From Pelomonas sp039929605 (GTDB lineage: Bacteria; Pseudomonadota; Gammaproteobacteria; Burkholderiales; Burkholderiaceae_C), in contig NZ_JBDSQX010000160.1 of the NCBI RefSeq assembly GCF_039929605.1, positions 1-17,541 on the forward strand: a DNA stretch of 17,541 nt, read 5' to 3'. The position numbers and the translations under genes were made by a program. How positions within the stretch are numbered: the stretch's first letter is position 1; each line of letters opens with the position of its first letter. The notes beneath the pieces were generated by a model. The model was given only the letters and a program-made list of their open reading frames with translations, searched no databases and was not told where the DNA came from. Of this stretch, positions 1-7,720 are shown one piece after another.

Positions 1-93
1 GGCTGAGCCCCCTTGCAGGCCCAACGCGCACCCGACCCAAAGCCCGACAGCCTCCTAGAATCCGGCCGCTGTCCGCTGCCCCTGAAGGATTCG

Positions 94-684
94 ATGACCA
101 CCCCGCTGCGTCCCCTGCCCCGCCTAATTTTTGCCAGCCGCTGGCTGCAACTACCGCTGTATCTCGGGCTGATCCTGGCGCAGGGCGTCTATGTCTTCCA
201 GTTCTGGACGGAGTTGGTGCACCTGATCGAGGCGGCCTTCGGCAACGCGCATGCGCTGGAGCTGCTGGTCAAGAGCGTCGGCTACAAGAACGACGCCGTA
301 CCCGGCGCCCTCAACGAGACGCTGCTCATGCTCGCCGTGCTCGGGCTGATCGACGTGGTCATGATCTCCAACCTGCTGATCATGGTCATCGTCGGTGGCT
401 ACGAGACCTTTGTGTCACGCATGGACCTGGACGGTCACCCCGACCAGCCCGAGTGGCTCAGTCACGTCAACGCGTCGGTGCTGAAGGTCAAGCTCGGCAC
501 GGCCATCATCGGCATCAGCTCCATCCACCTGCTGAAGACCTTCATCAACGCGGACAACTACCGCGAGCAGACGCTGATGTGGCAGACCATCATCCACCTC
601 GCCTTCCTGCTGTCGGCCATCGCCATCGCCTACACCGACCGGCTGCTCGCGCCGGCCCATGGCAACAAGCATCAAGCGCACTGA
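94..684 (+). CDS. YqhA/UPF0114 (TIGR00645)-family inner-membrane protein
   Basis: The 196-residue product resembles the UPF0114/YqhA family of small integral membrane proteins, whose biochemical role is not established. Hydrophobic segments lie at about residues 18-36, 76-102 (containing NLLIMVIVGGYE, the most recognisable stretch), 132-148 and 165-181, giving roughly four membrane spans. The reading frame is open back to base 13. I chose the ATG at 94 because GAAGGA at 84-89 makes a good ribosome binding site and because the family normally begins just before the first basic/hydrophobic segment. The stop lies 5 bases from the stop of the opposing fumC, so the two genes converge. No promoter was convincing in bases 1-93; TAGAAT at 56-61 resembles a -10 box but has no matching -35. 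Family assignment is fairly sure; function is unknown. Confidence 0.85.
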   Translation: MTTPLRPLPRLIFASRWLQLPLYLGLILAQGVYVFQFWTELVHLIEAAFGNAHALELLVKSVGYKNDAVPGALNETLLMLAVLGLIDVVMISNLLIMVIVGGYETFVSRMDLDGHPDQPEWLSHVNASVLKVKLGTAIIGISSIHLLKTFINADNYREQTLMWQTIIHLAFLLSAIAIAYTDRLLAPAHGNKHQAH

Positions 685-689
685 AGGCT

Positions 690-2075
690 TCAACGCCCGA
701 CCATCTGCCCCGGCACCACCCACGCATCGAACTCCTCGGCCGTCACATGGCCCAGCGCCAGCGCCGCTTCGCGCAGGCTGCTGCCGTCCTTGTGCGCCTT
801 CTTGGCGATCTGCGCGGCCTTGTCGTAGCCGATGTGGGGGTTCAGCGCCGTGACCAGCATCAATGACCGCGACACCAGCTCGCCGATGCGCGCCTCGTTG
901 GGCGTGATGCCCACGGCGCAATGCTTGTCGAAGCTGGCCATGCCGTCGGCCAGCAGGCGCACGCTCTGCAGGAAGTTGTGGATGACCATGGGCCGGAACA
1001 CGTTCAGCTCGAAGTTGCCCGACGCGCCGCCGATGTTGATGGCCACGTCGTTGCCCATCACCTGCGCCGCCAGCATCGTCACCGCCTCGCTCTGCGTCGG
1101 GTTGACTTTGCCCGGCATGATCGAGGAACCCGGCTCGTTCTCCGGGATGCTGATCTCGCCGATACCGCTGCGCGGGCCGCTGGCCAGCCAGCGCACGTCG
1201 TTGGCGATCTTGGTCATGCTGGCCGCGAGCGTCTTCAGCGCGCCGTGGGCGTGGACGAGAGCGTCGCAGGAAGCCATCGCCTCGAACTTGTTCGGCGCAG
1301 TGACGAAGGGGTGGCCGGTCAGCCGCGCCAGCTCCGCTGCCACCTGCTCGGCATAGCCCTTGGGCGCGTTCAGCCCCGTGCCGACCGCCGTGCCGCCCAG
1401 CGCCAGTTCATGCAGATGCGGCAGCGCCGCCAGCACATGGCGCTCGCCGTGCGCCAGTTGCGCGACCCAGCCGGAGATCTCCTGCCCCAGCGTCAGCGGC
1501 GTCGCGTCCTGCAGATGCGTGCGGCCGATCTTGACGATGTCATCAAACGCCTCGGCCTTCTGCCGCAACGTCTCTCGCAGTGCGCGCAGCGGCGGCAGCA
1601 GGCGTTCCGTCAGCGCCTGCACGGCGGCCACATGCATGGCAGTCGGGAACACGTCGTTGCTGCTCTGGCTGCGGTTCACGTCGTCGTTGGGGTGCACCAG
1701 CCGCCCCTCGCCACGCTCGCCGCCCAACAATTCACTCGCGCGGTTGGCGAGCACCTCGTTGACGTTCATGTTGGTCTGCGTGCCGGAGCCCGTCTGCCAC
1801 ACGACGAGCGGGAACTCGTCCACATGCAGGCCGCTGATGACCTCGTCGGCCGCAGCCACGATGGCCTCGGTCTTCGTCGCGTCCTGCAGGCCGAGCGCTT
1901 GGTTGACGACGGCCGACGCGCGCTTCACCTTGGCCAGCGCCCGGATCAGCTCGGGCGCCTGGCGCTCGCCGGAGATGTCGAAGTTCTGCAGCGATCGCTG
2001 CGTCTGCGCGCCCCAGAGCTTGTCGGCCGGCACCTCGATGGGGCCGAAGGTATCGCGTTCGATGCGGGTGTTCAT
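690..2075 (-). CDS. fumC: Fumarate hydratase, class II (fumC)
   Basis: Cytoplasmic, metal-independent fumarase that interconverts fumarate and L-malate in the TCA cycle. The 461-residue length is normal for the family. Visible motifs in order: TGSGTQTNMNVNEV (95-108), SSNDVFPTAMH (138-148), GRTHLQDATPLTLGQE (184-199, with the catalytic His) and the fumarase/aspartase signature GSSIMPGKVN (316-325, with the catalytic Ser in the mobile loop). The frame extends 59 codons further upstream, but those residues are unlike the family. MNTRIERDTFGPIEVP at 2075 is the canonical N-terminus, although the ribosome binding site there is weak. The gene is divergent from a class I fumarase across 115 bp and converges with the YqhA-like gene. 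It is the oxidant-tolerant partner of the iron-sulfur enzyme next door. Confidence 0.97.
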   Translation of the reverse strand: MNTRIERDTFGPIEVPADKLWGAQTQRSLQNFDISGERQAPELIRALAKVKRASAVVNQALGLQDATKTEAIVAAADEVISGLHVDEFPLVVWQTGSGTQTNMNVNEVLANRASELLGGERGEGRLVHPNDDVNRSQSSNDVFPTAMHVAAVQALTERLLPPLRALRETLRQKAEAFDDIVKIGRTHLQDATPLTLGQEISGWVAQLAHGERHVLAALPHLHELALGGTAVGTGLNAPKGYAEQVAAELARLTGHPFVTAPNKFEAMASCDALVHAHGALKTLAASMTKIANDVRWLASGPRSGIGEISIPENEPGSSIMPGKVNPTQSEAVTMLAAQVMGNDVAINIGGASGNFELNVFRPMVIHNFLQSVRLLADGMASFDKHCAVGITPNEARIGELVSRSLMLVTALNPHIGYDKAAQIAKKAHKDGSSLREAALALGHVTAEEFDAWVVPGQMVGR

Positions 2076-2141
2076 GGCGGCTTTCACGGGTGGGCAACCA
2101 GCATAGTCAGGCGGAGAACCCGCCATGTCTGTAGGCCCACG

Positions 2142-2147
2142 GATAAT
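2142..2147 (+). promoter_or_regulatory. Possible -10 element upstream of class I fumarase gene
   Basis: GATAAT lies 43 bp upstream of the class I fumarase ATG, in the 115-bp divergent region, and differs from TATAAT at one base. No convincing -35 is seen 16-18 bp upstream. On the minus strand a weaker TATGCT-like element faces fumC near 2102-2107. The call rests only on resemblance. Confidence 0.25.
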
Positions 2148-2160
2148 TCCCGACGGCCGC

Positions 2161-2184
2161 ATTCCATCCCGCATTCCATCCCGC
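2161..2184. repeat. 12-bp perfect tandem duplication before class I fumarase start
   Basis: The unit ATTCCATCCCGC occurs twice in a row, ending 6 bp before the ATG at 2191. It occupies the place where a ribosome binding site would normally be, and no purine-rich Shine-Dalgarno is visible there. It could be a neutral slippage duplication in the leader. Confidence 0.8.
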
Positions 2185-2190
2185 CCCGCC

Positions 2191-3732
2191 ATGCCCACCA
2201 CCATCCGCCAGCAAGACCTCATCGACAGCATCGGCGCTGCGCTGCAGTACATCAGCTACTACCACCCGGCCGACTACATCGCCCACCTGGCCCGCGCCTA
2301 CGAGAGCGAGGCCTCGCCCGCCGCCAAGGACGCGATCGCGCAGATCCTCACCAACAGCCGCATGTGCGCCGAAGGCCGCCGGCCGATCTGCCAGGACACG
2401 GGCATCGTCAACGTCTTCCTGAAGATCGGCATGGACGTGCGCTGGGAGGGCTTCAGCGGCAGCATCGAGGACGCCGTCAACGAAGGCGTTCGCCAGGGCT
2501 ACCTCAACCCCGACAACAAGCTGCGCGCGTCGGTGCTGGACGACCCCATCTTTGCGCGCAAGAACACCAAGGACAACACGCCCGCCGTCGTGCAGATGGA
2601 AGTCGTTCCCGGCAACACGGTCGACGTCATCGTCGCGGCCAAGGGCGGCGGCAGCGAGAACAAGAGCAAGGTCTACATGCTCAACCCCAGCGACGACATC
2701 GTCGAGTGGGTGCTGAAGACCGTGCCGACCATGGGCGCCGGCTGGTGCCCGCCCGGCATGCTGGGCATCGGCGTTGGCGGCACGGCCGAAAAGGCCGCGC
2801 TGCTGGCCAAGCAGGCGTTGATGGAAGACATCGACATGTACGAGCTGCTGCAGCGCGGCCCGCAGAACAAGCTCGAAGAGATGCGCGTCGAGCTGTACGA
2901 GAAGGTCAACGCTTTAGGCATCGGCGCGCAGGGCCTGGGTGGCCTGACGACCGTGCTGGACGTCAAGATCAAGACCTTCCCGACCCACGCCGCCAGCAAG
3001 CCCATCGCGATGATTCCTAACTGCGCGGCCACGCGCCACGCGCACTTCGTGCTGGACGGCAGCGGCCCGACCTACCTCGAGCCGCCCAGCCTGGACCTGT
3101 GGCCCGATGTGAAGTGGGCGCCCGACTACAACAAGAGCCGTCGTGTCGACCTGAACGCGCTGACGCCGGCCGAGGTGGCCACCTGGAAGGCCGGCGAAAC
3201 GCTGCTGCTCAACGGCAAGATGCTCACCGGCCGCGACGCCGCACACAAGCGCATCCAGGACATGTTGGCCAAGGGTGAGCCGCTGCCGGTGGACTTCACC
3301 AACCGCGCCATCTACTACGTCGGCCCCGTGGACCCGGTGCGCGATGAAGTCGTTGGCCCCGCTGGCCCGACCACCGCCACGCGCATGGACAAGTTCACCG
3401 ACATGATGTTGGCCAAGACCGGCCTCATCGCCATGGTCGGAAAGGCCGAACGCGGCCCCGTGGCCATCGAATCCATCAAGCAGCACAAGAGCGCCTACCT
3501 GATGGCGGTGGGCGGCTCGGCCTACCTCGTCAGCAAGGCGATCAAGGGCGCCAAGGTCGTCGGCTTCGAAGACCTGGGCATGGAAGCCATCTACGAGTTC
3601 GACGTGGTCGACATGCCCGTCACCGTGGCGGTCGACGCCACGGGTACCAGCGCCCACATCACCGGCCCGGCCGAGTGGAAGCAGCGCATCGCGTCGGGCA
3701 AGGCGATCAGCATCCCGGTCGCCACCGCCTAA
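2191..3732 (+). CDS. fumA: Fumarate hydratase, class I (iron-sulfur, FumA/FumB type)
   Basis: Single-chain class I fumarase of 513 residues that hydrates fumarate to L-malate with a labile [4Fe-4S] cluster in the cytoplasm. The three likely cluster cysteines are C67 (ICQDTG), C186 (GWCPPGMLGIG) and C278 (IPNCAATRH), spread through the N-terminal alpha domain as expected for this class. The C-terminal beta domain carries the AIYYVGPVDP, GPTTATRMD and MAVGGSAYL segments. The ATG at 2191 (MPTTIRQQD) was chosen because the 22 extra upstream codons are a low-complexity tandem-repeat reading with no family resemblance. No good Shine-Dalgarno is seen. It is divergent from fumC, so two unrelated enzymes for the same reaction share one intergenic region. 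The symbol fumA is by class; fumB would be equally valid. Confidence 0.95.
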   Translation: MPTTIRQQDLIDSIGAALQYISYYHPADYIAHLARAYESEASPAAKDAIAQILTNSRMCAEGRRPICQDTGIVNVFLKIGMDVRWEGFSGSIEDAVNEGVRQGYLNPDNKLRASVLDDPIFARKNTKDNTPAVVQMEVVPGNTVDVIVAAKGGGSENKSKVYMLNPSDDIVEWVLKTVPTMGAGWCPPGMLGIGVGGTAEKAALLAKQALMEDIDMYELLQRGPQNKLEEMRVELYEKVNALGIGAQGLGGLTTVLDVKIKTFPTHAASKPIAMIPNCAATRHAHFVLDGSGPTYLEPPSLDLWPDVKWAPDYNKSRRVDLNALTPAEVATWKAGETLLLNGKMLTGRDAAHKRIQDMLAKGEPLPVDFTNRAIYYVGPVDPVRDEVVGPAGPTTATRMDKFTDMMLAKTGLIAMVGKAERGPVAIESIKQHKSAYLMAVGGSAYLVSKAIKGAKVVGFEDLGMEAIYEFDVVDMPVTVAVDATGTSAHITGPAEWKQRIASGKAISIPVATA

Positions 3733-3765
3733 CTACACGGAACGACACGGCGCGGGTCGCCACAA

Positions 3766-3791
3766 TCGGGTGGTCCATCACGGCCACCCGA
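3766..3791. promoter_or_regulatory. Hairpin abutting the start codon of the GNAT gene
   Basis: TCGGGTGG (3766-3773) is perfectly complementary to CCACCCGA (3784-3791). One G-U and one C-G pair extend the stem inward, leaving a 6-nt loop. The 3' arm ends one base before the ATG at 3793 and covers the ribosome binding region. No T-run follows, so an intrinsic terminator for the fumarase gene is unlikely. A translation-masking hairpin or an operator palindrome is possible. Confidence 0.45.
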
Positions 3792-3792
3792 C

Positions 3793-4251
3793 ATGATCCA
3801 AGTCCGACCGATCCAGCCCACCGACCGCGCCGCCTGGCAACCCCTCTGGGACGGCTATAACGCCTTCTACGGCCGGGCCGGCGAGACCGCCTTGCCGGTC
3901 GCCGTCACCGAGGCGACCTGGGCGCGCTTCTTCGACGCGACTGAACCGGTCCACGCCCTCGTCGCCGAGGAAGAAGGTGGCCGGCTACTCGGCCTCGTGC
4001 ACTACCTCTACCACCGCAGCACCACGCGCATCGAGCTGACCTGCTATCTGCAGGACCTGTTCACCACGCCCGAGGCCCGCGGCCGTGGCGTCGGCCGTGC
4101 GCTGATCGAGGCCGTCTACGCCGCCGCCCGCGAGGCCGGAGTCAAGCGTGTCTACTGGCAGACACACACCACCAATGCCACCGGCCGCGCGCTGTATGAC
4201 AAGGTCGCACAGCACCTGGGCTTCATCGTCTACGCGCATGACGTCGCCTGA
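3793..4251 (+). CDS. GNAT-family N-acetyltransferase
   Basis: A 152-residue single-domain acetyltransferase predicted to move an acetyl group from acetyl-CoA to an amine; the substrate cannot be told from sequence. The N-terminal strand IQVRPIQPTDRAAW is typical of the fold. The acetyl-CoA pyrophosphate loop is RGRGVGRAL (96-104). The NATGRALYDKV segment (128-138) and the final GF-x-Y strand complete the domain, so it is full length. The ATG at 3793 fits the family N-terminus but has no visible Shine-Dalgarno and directly follows a stable inverted repeat. It lies 60 bp after the class I fumarase gene on the same strand. The following esterase begins 31 bp after its stop, so the two may be co-transcribed. 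Confidence 0.9.
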   Translation: MIQVRPIQPTDRAAWQPLWDGYNAFYGRAGETALPVAVTEATWARFFDATEPVHALVAEEEGGRLLGLVHYLYHRSTTRIELTCYLQDLFTTPEARGRGVGRALIEAVYAAAREAGVKRVYWQTHTTNATGRALYDKVAQHLGFIVYAHDVA

Positions 4252-4282
4252 AACCCGACCCGCCAACAGGACGGACCGCCCG

Positions 4283-5140
4283 ATGCGCCTGCTGTCAGCC
4301 ACCGTCGTCCTGCTCACGCTGTGGGCTTCGCCGCTGCCAGCCAGCGCGCAGTCAACCGCCAGCGCCTGTTCGGTGACCCCGGTCAACGGGGAGCTGCGCG
4401 AACTGATCTCGGGCGGCCGCAAACGCAGCTACCGGCTGTTCGTGCCGCCGTCTGTCGCAGCCGGAACGAGGCTGCCGCTGGTCTTCGACCTGCACGGCAC
4501 CGGTGGCAACGCCGCAGGCCATGCCAAGACGACCGCCTTCGAGGCTCTGGCGGCGCGCGAGGGGTTCGCGGTCGCCACGCTGCAGGCCGAGGACTCGCGC
4601 TGGAATGTTCCCGCGACGAGCACCCGCGCCGACGACGTGCAGTACGTGTCCGACGTCATCGATCACGTCGCCGCCCGCACCTGCATCGACCTGGCGCGCG
4701 TCCATGCCACCGGCTTTTCCGGTGGCGGGCGCATGTCGTCGCTGCTGGGTTGCCGGCTGAACCACCGCATCGCGTCCATCGGGCCGGTCGGCGGGCTGCG
4801 GTGGACGGGCCCCTGCCCCGGCCGCGCCGTGCCCGTGATCACCGTGCACGGCCTGGCCGATACGACCAACCCCTACGAAGGCCATGGCGACCGTGGCGCC
4901 GAATGGGTGGAGAGCGTGCCGGAAGCGCTGGCGGGCTGGGCCGCGCACAACCGTTGCCAACCCAAGCTGTTGCAGGACAAGCCCACCGGGCCACTCTCCA
5001 GCCTGCGATACGGTGGCTGCGAGCGTGGTGCGGAAGTCCAGCTCTTGCGCGTCGACGGCATGGGCCACATCTGGCCGCGCGCCGAGATTGATGCGTCCGG
5101 CACGATCTGGCAATTCTTCAAGACCCACCCGCTGCAATAG
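4283..5140 (+). CDS. Secreted PHB depolymerase / feruloyl-esterase-like alpha/beta hydrolase (LpqC family)
   Basis: A 285-residue exported esterase of the PHB-depolymerase-like family (LpqC/esterase PHB type), which cleaves polyester or aromatic acid esters outside the cytoplasm. Residues 1-22 form a signal peptide: MRLL start, hydrophobic core, likely cleavage after ASA. The oxyanion region is HGTGG (71-75), the nucleophile elbow is GFSGGG (144-149, Ser146), the acid is probably Asp193 (HGLADTTNPY) and the base His262 (GMGHIWP). Paired cysteines (29, 134, 157, 178, 225, 246) suggest periplasmic disulfides. An in-frame ATG at 4238 overlaps the upstream gene, but 4283 places the signal peptide at the N-terminus, with AGGA at 4268-4271 as a loosely spaced binding site. 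The substrate is undetermined. Confidence 0.85.
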   Translation: MRLLSATVVLLTLWASPLPASAQSTASACSVTPVNGELRELISGGRKRSYRLFVPPSVAAGTRLPLVFDLHGTGGNAAGHAKTTAFEALAAREGFAVATLQAEDSRWNVPATSTRADDVQYVSDVIDHVAARTCIDLARVHATGFSGGGRMSSLLGCRLNHRIASIGPVGGLRWTGPCPGRAVPVITVHGLADTTNPYEGHGDRGAEWVESVPEALAGWAAHNRCQPKLLQDKPTGPLSSLRYGGCERGAEVQLLRVDGMGHIWPRAEIDASGTIWQFFKTHPLQ

Positions 5141-5174
5141 ATCGAACACAGGTCGAACACAAGAGGAGACCCGC

Positions 5175-6200
5175 ATGCCCAACATCCGCGCTGACATTCG
5201 CGCTTTTGCCGCCCACACCGCCGGCGGCCCGTTGCAGCCCTTCGACTTCGACCCCGGCCCGCTGGGCGAGGAGGACGTCGAGATCACCGTCGAGCACTGC
5301 GGCGTCTGCCACTCCGACCTGGCGATGATCGACAGCGAGTGGTTTCCGGCCAGCTACCCCGTCGTGCCCGGCCACGAGGTCGTCGGCCGCATCACGGCGA
5401 TGGGGCCACGCGCCAAGGGCCGCCAACTCGGCCAGCGCGTCGGCGTGGGCTGGCACACCGGCAGCTGCACGCACTGCAACTTCTGTATCGGCGGCGAGCA
5501 GCATCTGTGCGGCAAACGCCAGCCGACGCTGATCGGCCGGCACGGCGGCTTTGCAGACCGGCTGCGCTCGCACTGGAGCTGGGCCATCCCACTGCCCGAC
5601 GCGCTCGACCCCGCCGCCGCCGGCCCGCTGATGTGCGGCGGCGGCACGGTCTTCCTGCCCTTCGTGCTGCACGCCATCAAGCCGACCGACCGCGTCGGCG
5701 TCGTCGGCATCGGCGGCCTGGGCCACCTGGCCGTGAAGTTCGCGCGTGCCTGGGGTTGCGAGGTTACGGCGTTCACATCGTCGCCCTCCAAGCGCGACGA
5801 GGCCTTGGCGCTCGGCGCTCACAAGACCTTGTCCAGCGTCGACAAGGCCGAATTGAAGGCGGCGGCCGGCAGCCTGGATTTCCTGCTCATCACCGTCGGC
5901 GCCGCGCTGAACTGGGACGCACTGATCGGCACGCTGGCGCCCAAGGGCCGCATGCACTTGGTGGGCGTCGTGACCGACGCGATGAACATCCGCAGCGGCG
6001 GCCTGCTGAGCTGGCAGAAGGGCCTGTCGGCCTCGCCCACACCGCCGCCGTCCGTGCTGGCGACGATGCTGGAGTTCTCGGCGCGCCACCAGATCCTGCC
6101 GCAGGTGGAGCGCTTCCCGATGAGCCGTGTCAACGACGCGCTGGATCACCTGCGCAGCGGCAAGGCGCGCTACCGCGTCGTGCTGGACGCGGACTTCTAG
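5175..6200 (+). CDS. Zinc-dependent NAD(P) alcohol dehydrogenase (YahK/cinnamyl-alcohol type)
   Basis: A 341-residue cytoplasmic medium-chain dehydrogenase that interconverts primary alcohols and aldehydes. Catalytic zinc ligands are C42 (CGVCHSD), H67-E68 (PGHEVVG) and C154. The structural zinc lobe has four cysteines at 98, 101, 104 and 112. The Rossmann motif is GIGGLGHLAVKFA (178-190). The serine and lysine-arginine after the second strand (TSSPSKRDEA) favour NADP(H), as in YahK and yeast Adh6. The start at 5175 has an excellent binding site, AAGAGGAG, 6-7 bp upstream. Just before it, TCGAACACA occurs twice 2 bp apart (5142-5150 and 5153-5161). The stop converges with the MscS gene 16 bp away. 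Broad aldehyde reductase activity is an inference from the family. Confidence 0.92.
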   Translation: MPNIRADIRAFAAHTAGGPLQPFDFDPGPLGEEDVEITVEHCGVCHSDLAMIDSEWFPASYPVVPGHEVVGRITAMGPRAKGRQLGQRVGVGWHTGSCTHCNFCIGGEQHLCGKRQPTLIGRHGGFADRLRSHWSWAIPLPDALDPAAAGPLMCGGGTVFLPFVLHAIKPTDRVGVVGIGGLGHLAVKFARAWGCEVTAFTSSPSKRDEALALGAHKTLSSVDKAELKAAAGSLDFLLITVGAALNWDALIGTLAPKGRMHLVGVVTDAMNIRSGGLLSWQKGLSASPTPPPSVLATMLEFSARHQILPQVERFPMSRVNDALDHLRSGKARYRVVLDADF

Positions 6201-6216
6201 TCGAGTTGCGAGGGGG

Positions 6217-7533
6217 TCAAGGCGCCGGCGGACTTTCCACCGTGCCAAGCGCCACGGCCGCGCCTTTCGGCAGTCGATGGACCTGCTGCGGATAGGGAAT
6301 ATCAACCCCCAAGCCCTTCAGCGTGCGCCAGATCGCCAGGTTCACGTCCGACTTCACGCCGCCGCTGCCGTTCTCGGGGTCCATGATCCAGAAGTACACG
6401 GTCAGCTCCAGGCCGCTGTCGGCAAAGCGGGTCAGCTGCACCGACGGGCCCGGGTCGCTCAGCACGCGTGGCACCTTGATGAGGGCGGCGGTCAGTTCCT
6501 GCATGACGCTGTCGACCTGGCAGTCGTAGTCCACCTGCACGAGGGTGGACAGCAGCACGCGCGGGTCGGCGAGCGACGAGTTCTCGACCCGCTGCGTGAT
6601 CAGCATCTCGTTGGGCACGATGGCCTCTTTGCCGCCCAGTGAGCGGATCACCGTGTAGCGCGTCTTGATGTCGGTCACACGACCCTCGAATCCGTCCACC
6701 TTGACCATGTCGCCGATGCGCAAGCTCCGCTCGGCCAGGATGACGAAGCCGCTCACGTAATTGGCCGCCAGCTTCTGCAGGCCGAAGCCGATGCCCACGC
6801 CCAAGGCGCCGCCCAGCACGCCCAAGGCCGTCAGGTCGATACCCGCTGCCGACAGCGCGAACAGCAGGCCGACGAACAGCAGCAGCGCGCGGATGGAGTT
6901 GGCGGCGATCTTGCGCATGGACAAGTCCATGGACTCACGCAGCAGCAGCCGTGACTCGATGGCCGCCGAGATCCACAGCGCCGCCACCAGCACCAGCGAC
7001 GCCGTGAGGCCGCCCTCGATGAGGTTGCGCAACGTCATCTTGACGGCGCCGAACTTCCAGCTGATGTCGTCCAGCCCGTCCAGGATGATGGGCAGCATGC
7101 CGGTGATCCACAGCACGGCGCCGATCCACATCAGCCAGGAGCCGATGCGCTCGACCAAGCGGATGGGCTCCGAATTGGGGAAGGCTGCGGTCAGCACGCG
7201 CGCGATGACGCGGATGACGGCCAGCGACACCAGCACCGGCAGCGCCAGCTTGAAGAGCGCCGGCGCCAGGCCCCACAGCGGCAGCAGGCGGCGCGCGCCG
7301 AAGGTGAAGGCCAGGGCGAGCAAGGGGAACAACGCGCCGTCGATGACACGCTCGCCGAACAGCACACTGTTGTCGTGCCGGGTCACCGCGCGCGACAGCG
7401 CCCAGCTCAGCAGGCCCGCGAGCGCGAGGCAGCCCAGCAGCAGCGCCCATTCGGCGATGGCGTCGGTGCTGAAGACGCGCGTCAGCAGGGCCTGCAGTTC
7501 GGCCAGGCTCAGAGGTTGATGCATTGAATTCAT
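6217..7533 (-). CDS. MscS-family mechanosensitive ion channel, long form
   Basis: A 438-residue inner-membrane channel that would open under membrane tension to release solutes on osmotic downshock. Hydrophobic helices lie at about 26-48, 63-80, 92-114, 130-151, 172-192 and 213-230, followed by the glycine/alanine-rich pore helix at 235-262 (VLGGALGVGIGFGLQKLAANY). The MscS beta domain follows (LRIGDMVKVDGFEGRVTDI, then VPNEMLITQRVENSS) and a C-terminal alpha/beta domain containing YPQQVHRLP. It has more transmembrane helices than the three of E. coli MscS. I chose the ATG at 7533; a second in-frame ATG at 7524 (MHQPL) is equally possible and neither has a strong binding site. The longer reading from 7596 translates repeat DNA and is rejected. 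The promoter region contains a CACAGAGR hairpin. Confidence 0.93.
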   Translation of the reverse strand: MNSMHQPLSLAELQALLTRVFSTDAIAEWALLLGCLALAGLLSWALSRAVTRHDNSVLFGERVIDGALFPLLALAFTFGARRLLPLWGLAPALFKLALPVLVSLAVIRVIARVLTAAFPNSEPIRLVERIGSWLMWIGAVLWITGMLPIILDGLDDISWKFGAVKMTLRNLIEGGLTASLVLVAALWISAAIESRLLLRESMDLSMRKIAANSIRALLLFVGLLFALSAAGIDLTALGVLGGALGVGIGFGLQKLAANYVSGFVILAERSLRIGDMVKVDGFEGRVTDIKTRYTVIRSLGGKEAIVPNEMLITQRVENSSLADPRVLLSTLVQVDYDCQVDSVMQELTAALIKVPRVLSDPGPSVQLTRFADSGLELTVYFWIMDPENGSGGVKSDVNLAIWRTLKGLGVDIPYPQQVHRLPKGAAVALGTVESPPAP

Positions 7534-7578
7534 GTCAGTTGTTTTGCCGTGCAGCACCACCCAAGATGCAGCTTCCAC

Positions 7579-7659
7579 ACACAGCCACAGAGACACAGAG
7601 GCACAGAGGCACAGAGAAAGTGGTGATCTCTCTGTGCCTCTGTGTCTCTGTGGCTGTGT
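7579..7659. repeat. CACAGAGR hairpin repeat, copy 1 (30-bp perfect arms)
   Basis: The left arm 7579-7608 and right arm 7630-7659 are perfect reverse complements over 30 bp, with a 21-nt centre. The arms are built of 8-bp units CACAGAGR: left units begin at 7586, 7594, 7602 and 7610 (R = A, G, G, A), and the right arm has three (R = A, G, A read from outside). The left arm therefore carries one extra unit. The outer end is ACACAGC/GCTGTGT. Five T follow the right arm on the plus strand. It lies between the stop of the deacetylase gene and the start of mscS, both on the minus strand, so it could end or stabilise the upstream transcript. A second copy is at 14200-14279. Confidence 0.9.
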
Positions 7660-7674
7660 TTTTCTAAGTCAGTT

Positions 7675-7713
7675 GGGGACAGAGCTACTCGCTGCGCTCG
7701 GGCGGTCTGTCCC
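7675..7713. repeat. REP-like palindrome GGGACAGA...TCTGTCCC
   Basis: GGGACAGA (7676-7683) and TCTGTCCC (7706-7713) are perfect 8-bp inverted arms, with a further G at 7675. The 22-nt centre contains CTCGCTGCGCTCG, itself partly palindromic. It begins 16 bp after the CACAGAGR hairpin and ends 7 bp beyond the deacetylase stop codon. Sequences with GGGGACAGA ends recur in proteobacterial genomes as REP-type extragenic palindromes. That link is from general knowledge, since only one copy is in this window. It may also act as the 3' hairpin of the deacetylase transcript. Confidence 0.5.
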
Positions 7714-7720
7714 GCAAGGT

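Noticed and set aside
921..3020. Very long plus-strand open frame across fumC and the start of the class I fumarase gene
   Set aside because: It is antisense to fumC and out of frame with the fumarase on the same strand. The composition is Arg/His/Gln-rich, typical of shadow frames in GC-rich DNA.
5142..5161. Duplicated TCGAACACA before the alcohol dehydrogenase gene as an operator
   Set aside because: Two short direct copies 2 bp apart could be chance slippage. Nothing ties them to a regulator.
7534..7596. N-terminal extension of the MscS protein starting MSLWLCVEAASW
   Set aside because: It is encoded by the left arm of the CACAGAGR repeat. Such SLWLC/PLCLCG readings are artefacts of this repeat.
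7586..7652. CRISPR-like array from the short direct repeats
   Set aside because: Units are 8 bp, contiguous and without spacers, and arranged as inverted arms, so this is a hairpin and not CRISPR.
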